The notes beneath the pieces were generated by a model. It did not search any database. It saw only the letters and a program-made list of their open reading frames with translations, and was not told the origin of the DNA. DNA of 9,317 nt from Candidatus Omnitrophota bacterium (lineage in GTDB: Bacteria; Omnitrophota; Gorgyraeia; Gygaellales; Profunditerraquicolaceae): positions 1-9,317 of the forward strand of contig JAQTNB010000033.1 of assembly GCA_028714055.1 (NCBI GenBank), written 5' to 3'. Both the position numbers and the translations under genes were made by a program. This document shows positions 1 through 9,000 of the stretch, in pieces. Every line of letters begins with the position of its first letter. Position 1 is the first letter of the stretch.

Positions 1-3000
1 CGTGGGCCGCGACCTTTTTGCCCGTAAGCTCAACGGAGCCTTAAACCAGGCGGCTCTCCACCAGCGCGTTATCGCGCTTCACTCGGACGATTTATTTCAG
101 ATCATCCCCATTCCGGCGCGTAAGTCCGTAGGCAGGGATGATTTTGCAGGACGTATCGGAGCCTCGCCCGATGAGATCGCCTGCGTCGGAGACCAGGGGC
201 AGCATTTTGGCGTCGATGTCACCATGTTGACGAAACGCGGGGGCTTTAGCGTCAATTTTAGCGAAGCCGGAGCACAGCGGCCGGTCAATATCTATCACAT
301 GTTCGGCTTGAAGAATGCAAGAGGCACGGCTTGGCTAATGCAGAACCTTAATTTCCTGCCTCCTGATACAACGCCTGACCATGCCCGCTCCAAGTCCGGC
401 CTGCCGCTCAGCGAACAGGAAGTAGATGGAGAACTGGAAAGATCACACGAACGGATAACCGGGATAACATCCGCAGAATACGAGAATATCCTTCAGGCAA
501 AAGCAATCGTTATTTCATTCCTTGTTGCAATCGGCCAGGAAGCATGGATACCGGCTCTCGAAGAACTTTTAGCAGACCAAGGCAAGTTGCGCGCCGGGCC
601 GTTTGAGCTCTTTTACGGAGCAATTTCCCGCGGCACCCTCTATCTCGATACCTCTATCCTTAAAGACCGTTTTTCCCTCGCCCTCACCATTCTCCATGAA
701 TTAGGCGCGTTTCATGGTTTGGAGCATGCCGAAAACTTAAGCCTGGAATCAGAGCTTATCTGTTTCCTACAAACGCAGGCCTGCAATGCCGATGATCTGA
801 CCGTGGTCACGGCCGAAACCGGTTTGATCGGCGTACAGACTTTGCGTTTTCCCGATGGCGAGTGGTACCTTAAGATCCTTAATCCTTACGCGGTCAAAGG
901 CAGCAATGTGGAAGTTTTTCATTGCCTGCAGACTCCCGATGACCTGGTAAAACTTATTCTTTTATGCGACGCCCTGCGCGCATACGATGCCTCGCGCATC
1001 ACCGTGTTCATCACCAATAACATACCGGATGAAAATCATCCGTTGATCGGTATGCTCGCGCGCTGCTGCGACACCATGAAGCTGCGGCCGAACGGCTCGG
1101 AGAAACTGCTTTTGGGTACGCCTCCCCAGCCTTTTGAAAAACAGCATCCTCCTTTATGGATAGATACTGTTTTATACCAGCACGCGCGGCTGCGTGGAGA
1201 CGCAGAAGACGCTGCGCGTTCAATCCATGCGGTTGCCCGCCGTATCCAGATCGATAAGCACTCCGCCAACCCTCTGGACTGGAGCATTGTTTTGCCCGAA
1301 GGCCTGGAAGGTACCAATGCCGTGTTAGTGCACAGCATGGAAAACAACCTTGATATCGCCGAGCTCTGGCTGATGCTTATTTCCCTGCGCAGGGCAGGGG
1401 TGGCGAGCATCTCCCTCATCAATAGCTATGCCGGATATTCCCGTCAGGATAAGGTGTTCAAGGCAGGAGAGAGCATCAGTGCCCTTACGATCCTTAAGGT
1501 AAACGACGCCCTGATCGATAATTATTTCGTCTTGAACATCCATTACGGAAAACAAAGCGGGTTTACCGTCCTTCCGGGATATCCCTATCAGATCTATAAC
1601 CTTAATGCCTTTGTCCAGGTCGCCGAAGGGCTCTTCAGCTGGTTGGAAAAACGCCTTGATTCTTTCGGCCCCGGTGCGCTGCAAAAAGAATTCCTTTTAC
1701 ACCCCTTATTCCTTCTTGCCCCTGATGACGGCGCGTTTGAATATGTCAGGGAGGCAGCTCAACTCCTGCCGGCTTACATCAAGGATAATTACGGGCTGGA
1801 TGTCCGCGTTCACTGCGGCTACATGGATAAGGTACGTACCGGCCCGACTACCGTGACGATCCCTGCCTATATCCTGGATGGTCGCGGGAATAAGGTCGTT
1901 GAGGTAGGGGGGATACCGGTCAGGGAATGCTGGGTTTTTATTGTCGATGATGAGACTTCTTCGGGAGGGACACTTTTTACCGCCACATACGTTTTAGTGA
2001 GGAATATGAAGTTTGCCTGGCAGCGGATCCTCACCGGGGTCGTGCACGGAAAGCTTGCCCGCGGCCTCGAGCCGTTTAAGACCGGAAGAAGCGAAGAAGA
2101 TATATCGGCTGCTGCTGTCTCCGGCACTGCCATCGAGCCAAGCCAGGAATACGTCAAGGAAGCTTCGGGGGAACAGAGCGGCCGCATGCCGCCGCGCCTC
2201 CTTGCTTCGACCATGTCGGTTGACCTGCCGGCAAGTTTTCCTTTGGCTCAGAAGGTTTCTATCGGCCCGCTGGTAAGCTACGCGGTCAAAAAGATCATCG
2301 GAGGCAACGAGGTAACCGCCCTGCTGAATACGCCTGACCCGGCCCGCACCTCTCATCCCCTCAATGCAAGCCAGGCCGCAGAGTTGCAAGAGATAGTCGA
2401 TAGGCATGCCTTGCTTCTTTCGGAGCAGCCCGCGCGCTATCAGGATAAACAGGAGCATATCACGCACGTCCTTGCGCTTTTAGGGTTGCGCGATGTCGCA
2501 GCGGCCCTGAAAGACACAACGATCATTGACGCTCCTGAAGCATTGTCATCGGAAGTGGAAGCTTTCGGCAGGGGTTACGGCATTACCGTGTATGCGTTTA
2601 CCGTCATTTTGCAGGCAAGAGCGCGCATCGTTATCGTCCATCCCGAAGAGATCGAAAAAACGATCATTCATGACGCCGGGGCGTTGTCCGGCAAGCCCCA
2701 TGCGGAAAACGTAGACCTGGAGACGATCGCCGGTCTTTTTATGCATGCGGGCGAGCAAGATTTTGCCTTTGCCCAATCAGAATTTTTGTTAAGGAGATTG
2801 CGCAGGGACGCGGATTTCGTGGTCGGAGAAGATATCCTGGTGGCGCGCATGGCGCAGCTGCTGGCAGAAGAGGCCGGCTTACCCGGCTATCTGCAGGATT
2901 ACATCTATAGGGCAGGCCTTGTCCACGACCTTGGCAAAGGCCATATCCTTGTCTCCTGGTATTTCCGCTCGAAGTTCAAAGCGCCGTTCTGGCTCAGGAA

Positions 3001-6000
3001 ATTAATGGCGATCCTCCATGCCAAACTGACCGTGCGCATGCTCAAGAAGCAAGGCATAACGCTTCAGCCGTGGGAAGAAGAGGTCTTGCTGCACCACGAC
3101 TATTACAACGGTGATCATGAATGGCAGAGCCCCACGGCGCGCCGCCTCTGGACGGTCCTTGTTTTGGCCGATCAGATCGTCTCGTATTATTCGCCGCGGC
3201 CGTATAAGAAAACCCGGCCCCGGCCCTTCAATTACGATTCGCTTGTGTCCCGTGCCGCATCATTTTTTGATCCCGGCTGCGGGATTTGCCGCGGCGGAAA
3301 GGGCGTGTTACCGCAGGAAGAAATAGCTTTGTTGGGAGCGGTAGAGGCTGCCGCACGCAGGCCCGCATTCCTTTTGATAATCGAAAACACGCTTAAGGGC
3401 GGCCAGGGGCTTTTTGTCACCGTTACCAAAGGCGCGCACCGCAGGTTCCTTGAATTCTTAAGGACAACGTTTGTCGAAGGGGCATACGTCACCGCCGATG
3501 AGATAGTCTCCCGTATGCCGCTGCGGATGCGTGACGCCTTTCCGATGAACGTAACGCTCCTGGTGCTGGATGACATGGTGCGCAGCGGCGCGCTCATCCC
3601 CCTGGTACAGCGCGATACGACAAGGTATCTTTTGTGGAACCTGGGGGTCTTTGCCAATGCAAGCCCCATAGGCGAGCAGATCTGGGGGACGCCGTTCTTT
3701 ACCGGCACGCCGCGCGGGTTGCTTGATATATTGAACAGCGGGCACTTAAGCTTTTTGCCGCGCAATGTCAGAAGCGATTTCCTGGCGGCCGAGTATTCTT
3801 CCCTTTCCCCCGAAGAGCAGTCGGTCGTCGATATCTTTATTGAGGCATATATTGCCATGGCGCGTACCGTAGACCTTACGCAGAATAAATATTTGCCTTC
3901 TGAATACGGCCGTGGCTTTGACAGCGTTGTTTTTGTCGACCAGTGGCTTTCAGAAGAAGGGCTTGAAAACATATGGAAGGCGCGCTGTAAGGCAACCGGA
4001 GTCCCGGCGGGAACGCCGATGACCGGCGAATTCCGCGCAGGTTTTGCCCGGCTTCATGAGCATAAGGCATCCGTACGGGCGCTCCTATCGGCGTTGGAGA
4101 CCCACTTTGCACTTGTTCGCCAGCGTATGCCGTTCGTCAAGACTTACGCGGAGCGCGATGCGCTGGCGCAGCAGTTCGAAGAATTTTTGTATGAAGGGTT
4201 GCGGCAGTTATTAAGCCTGCAATATGAAGGCCCGGTCCCAATGACGGCTGCCTACTATCCCTGTCCGGAGGATCAGTTTTACGGCAGGATGATCGCTTTC
4301 TATAGCCGGCTTTTTATCATGATATATGAACCGCGCTTTGCCAATCATCCCACCTTTGTCATGTACCATGAGGCTGAAGAATGGAGGCAGAAGATCTTCG
4401 GGCTGGGCGATTTTATGCAAGAGGGGAAACAAAAGGCCAACCAGGCTGCGCTGGGGGTCTTCGGTTACTTGTATGAACCGTTGGCCCGCTTTTTCGGATG
4501 GGTAGGGCCTGTTGCGCAAGCCCCCTCTTCACCGAACCTTGTCACGGCTTATCTGGAAGGCGCTTTTGTCGATGCCTTAGGCCTGTTGGCCGGTTATCAG
4601 GGGGCAAAACAGCTTCCGGCTGTCGTTGATGAAGTATTGGAACACTATGCCCAGGCATTAGGCGACGAGGAGGCGACAAACCAACTTCCGGACCTCTTGG
4701 TTATGTATAGGCTTTTATATAAGCTTGCGCTTGTGTGCGCGGCGGCGAATGCCATGGATTTCGGCGATGCCAAGTTCCAAAATGAGTCATCAGCAGCCGG
4801 CTTTGATGAGCGTTCCTGGCTGCTGCATAAGATGGACGAGGTGATCATCGCCGATTTTGCCAAGCAGAACGCCGATGAGTTCTTTGAGATCATAGCTATG
4901 GCCAGGCTTAGGCTTCTTACCAGGCAAAGCGAGGGCGGTTTTTCCGGAGATGCTCATCGGCCGCGGGTGATCCTGTTGACCGATAATGCTGGAGAGACCG
5001 TTATCGTGATGCTCCTGGTGTTTTACCTGCTTGACCTTGGTTTTAACGTTACCATCGCAAGCCGCGATGTCCCGGTGATCAATGATATGACCAGGGATGA
5101 TACCGCCAGGCTCGTCGTGGCGTTGCGGGAACGGGGGTACCTAAGAGGCTACGGCGAAGAGCGGCTGAAGGTTATTTCTTCCGGGGCGAGGATATTTGCC
5201 ACTCCCGTTGCCACGCTCTCCTCTGATTTCTTGAGGGATTTTTCCGATGAGCACACCGCATGCGTCATCGCCATGGGCCAAGGGAACGCCGAAAGCTTAT
5301 GGCAGGGGCAATGGAAGAAGCCTTTTGTGCATATCCTGATGGCCAAGACCCCGGAGAAGATCGAGGAATTCGTCGGCATACCTAAGCATTCGGCCATGCT
5401 TTTAGTGAACCCTCCGCAGGGGTCCCTTGCAGAAATGGTAGAAAGCGAAGAGCTTTTGTCCGGCGAAACAGTCTGTCTCCAGGACCGGCCGGAGTTGATC
5501 GCTGCGCTGATGGCGCTGGATGTCATGATCGTCGGAGAGCAGAACATTTACCTCTATGCCGGCGAGTTCAAGAAGCTGTCCGAGCTTGCCGATTGTTTTA
5601 TGGGCGGGGGAATCGTTTTGGATGCCTCCCGCGGACCGATATACCTGGGTTATTCCTCTATTGCCGGAGAAGCCGTGGTACACGGCGATGACGGCGGTAC
5701 GGTCATCAGGCAAGGTTCCCGTATCGGAACCCGCTGTTATATCCGCAATTCCATCATTATCGGGTCAGTGATCGAGGACGGAGAGAGTGTTGTGCGCAGG
5801 AAAGTAATTACCACGGAGCAAGGTGTTCAGCGCCGTTTCAGGCGCCGTGAGCGGCCGGCCTATCTTTCCCGGGAAGAGATGAACCACCAAAATGTGGCGG
5901 CGTTATCCGTGAACAAATCCTTGCTGCAGCGCCTGCGTAAACGCGGCGTCAGGGTAAATGGCGATCCGGCTACGATCTATATCGATGAAGCCGTATCGGT

Positions 6001-9000
6001 GGAATCAGGCGCGGTCATCCATTCAAATGTCATGCTTTTGGGCCAGACCGTCATCAGGCGCAACGCCGAAGTGGGGCCGCTGGTCAATTTACGAAACTGC
6101 GAAGCAGGGAATCAGGTACGGCTGGCAGGCGTGCGGGCAAACGGATGTATTTTCCATCCTTATGTGCAGCTGGAAGACGTTGACCCGCTTGAAGGAGAAG
6201 AGATATACCTGCATTTGGGAGCACCCGAAGGGGCGGTTGTCACCGGTATTATCATCGACCCTGCCCTGGAAAAGGGCGCGGAGGGGATAATGGCGGTGCG
6301 GGTAAAAAGAGAGGAGTTCGGGAAATTGCATTACAGCCTTGCGGTCGGAGAAAAACGGCGGCAGGATCTTACTTTCGGCGAGATAAAGCGCGAGCAAAAC
6401 GAGCTTTATACCATGCTTTTGTGGCAGGTACATGAAAGCCTTGAGACCGCGCGCAGGCTCCTCGTTGCGTTGCGCGAAGACCGGGAATTGAGTGGAGCGT
6501 TCTCCGCGCAAATTTCCTCCGTTATCAGCAGGGTGCTGGAAAGCCGCGTCGTGGATAACCTCACCCTGCACCAGGTCAAAGCGCTTGTCTGGCAGATCAT
6601 CAGCGTCTATGCGACTTCCCCATACCATTTGGTAAAAAGAGAAGCTGATGAAGCGGCGTTGCAGGCAGCATCGGCAATCATGCGTATGCTTGACGGTGCA
6701 GAGGGGCAGACAGCGGAGGAGATAGCAAGTAAACGCCTGGCCGCGGCGATCAAAATAGCCGCCCTTTCGAATGTTAATGTCTTTGACCGCCTGAGGCAGC
6801 AAGACCCGGTCGACCAACTGAGTTTTGCTCCGGCACGGTTCAACGCGGTCATCGACATAGCGACGCACGAAGGAGATGCCGATACGCTCCTGCATTTTAT
6901 CGATGAAGCGGGATTTATCGCTGCCGACGATACGCAGAGGATAATCGTCAGCCTCCTGTCGGTCCCTGAGCCTGAGCGCCGGGGAAAAACGATCCTCTTT
7001 AACATCAATAACTCCGGAGAGGCCGTCTATTGCCTGGTTTTGATACGCGAGCTACTAAGGCTCGGGTATGATGTGGTTACATCCGTCAATCCCCGGCCGA
7101 TAGACGACAATTACGATCTGGTGGACCTTTCTAACCTGTTGCAGCATCCCCTCGTGCATAGCGATGCGTTTCTCGGGCGCTATCTTGACGAAGGGCGTAT
7201 ACGCGCCATAACCAACGGTTCGCTGAATTCCGGGCTGGATCTCAGGGATGTTTCACGTGATTTCTATGAAACGGCGATCAGCCGGGATACGACGATGATG
7301 TTCTGTATGGGGTATGCGGTTACCAGCGATGTCTTAAGCGAGGCATTGCCGCTTAATACGGTGTGCCTTTCGTGGGTAAAAGACCCGGTTGCATTGGAGG
7401 AGGCTGGTTTGCATATCGCACGAGGGAAGGCGGCAATACTCTTTATCCCGCAACGCCTCAGCTTGATCACCCACGCATACCACGAAGGTGTGCCGCAGGA
7501 TGCGTACGCACGATGGCAGGAAACATTAGGAGAAAGATGGCAATCAGAAGCGATGAGGGCAGAAGACCTTGGCCCGCAGACTCCTCTTGTACACGCGGCA
7601 ATATCCGCCTCGTTCCTGCTGGAGAGGCTCCGGGAATTGGCTTCCGCATTACAGCAGAGAGGCCCTCCCGGCCTGGCAGAGAAAACAGCCGCCGCATTAT
7701 CCGGCATCGGTTTTGTATTTACCAATGACCCGTATCTTCTTGGTGTCGATCCCCGAACCAGCCTTCCTTATATAGCGTCGTGCAATATTTCTTCCCGCGT
7801 TGTTTATATGCATCCCTATCTTTCCGAGGCCGATCCAAACCTGCAATTTGAAGTCATCTATCACGAACTGGTCAGCCATATTATCCTGGGATTGGATAGC
7901 GAGCTTGACGCGCTTTGCGATACTTTTACATTCATGCATCCCGAGAGCGATGTGAGCGCAGCTGAGGCATACGCGCTTGATATCCTTTCTGCCGAAAACA
8001 AGGCGGAGCATGAAAGGATAAGCGGAATTTTACGGCACGCAGAACGCCTGCTTGAAGGGGATAACGGCGGGGAAGCGTTTACCTATGTGGAAAAGAACAT
8101 CTTTGCTTACGACTTGCCCGACGGATCGGTCGAGCGGCTCTTCTCGCGGCGTTTCATACAGGCGTTTATCCCCGAAAGAAACGCGCCGATCACGCCGCTT
8201 GCTGTTTATCAGGCGGGTGCAGCGCTTTCGGCGATGCTCGATGGTTTTCCGTACGGCTATCTGAGGCTTAAGGCTTTGGCCGGATATATAGCGCAGGCCG
8301 GTGCGACGCTTGATTTGAGCAAGGTACTTGCGCCCTGGCATATGCTTTCGCTTTTTAGGGCAACGTACCGTATAAGCGGAATGAGCGATACCCGTGTGGA
8401 TGCACTGTTAGATTCCCTTGAGGAGGAACTGAAAAGGCTTTGGCAAGGCTTCGCCAATGAATGCGCGTATGATGAGCTTTTTGAGCTTTCTGTCAAGCCG
8501 AGCGAACAATTCGGCACGTTGAGCCCGCGCTTGACTCCCGTCGGCGTTGAATTCAGATGTTCTCCCGAGAGCCTGATAGCTTCTTTATCCGGCGTCATCG
8601 ACAGCCAAAGCATCGCGGCGCTTGCAGAGGCCTTTGGCCTGGATAAAGATAAGGAAAGCGTCTTGGCGTTTATAAAAGATTATGCGCGCCGCGACACGGG
8701 ATGCCTGTATCTGGTCGGTAACTTGATGTGGCTTAAGCCTTGGGGAGAGCCGTTCACTGCAGTGGATATAGGGAGGCGTTCCTTTGGCGCAACTGCCTTG
8801 CATGACGGATGGGCAGTGCCTTTTGCCTCCGAATATGCCGACGGCATCTGGCGCTGGGTGGTCCCCTGCGAGATGCCCGCCGGTATCGATGCGCCCAAAG
8901 ACGTGCACTATAAGTTTCTTATCCGTATTGCGCATGAAGGCGCTGAATTCGATTTCTATCTTCCCGATTCTTCGGTAGCCGAAAAAGCAGGAGAGGCCGG

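Noticed and set aside
497..787. Active zinc metallopeptidase (HELGAFH)
   Set aside because: The histidine spacing is not HExxH and the other copies are more altered, so catalytic peptidase function is not supported.
1605..1856. Short plus-strand open frame in another phase within the PRPP synthetase region
   Set aside because: It is entirely inside well-matched PRPP synthetase coding sequence, has no ribosome binding site and shows no recognisable product.
3278..3289. Zinc ribbon (CGIC)
   Set aside because: Only one CxxC pair (C1093, C1096) is present, with no second pair nearby to complete a zinc site.
3232..3972. 246-codon open frame on the minus strand
   Set aside because: It is Ser-, Arg- and Pro-rich with no motifs and lies antisense to the continuous giant frame. 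It is a shadow.
4994..5045. Possible transmembrane helix (TVIVMLLVFYLLDLGF)
   Set aside because: It sits directly after TDNAGE, where DUF89 proteins have a buried helix of the Rossmann-like core. It is short, runs into a domain strand and has no flanking membrane signals.
6089..6895. 268-codon open frame on the minus strand
   Set aside because: It lies opposite the GlmU-like and second DUF89 coding sequence, its translation matches no family I know, and it is rich in Cys, Arg and His, as expected of antisense frames. Long antisense frames are common under codon use of this kind.
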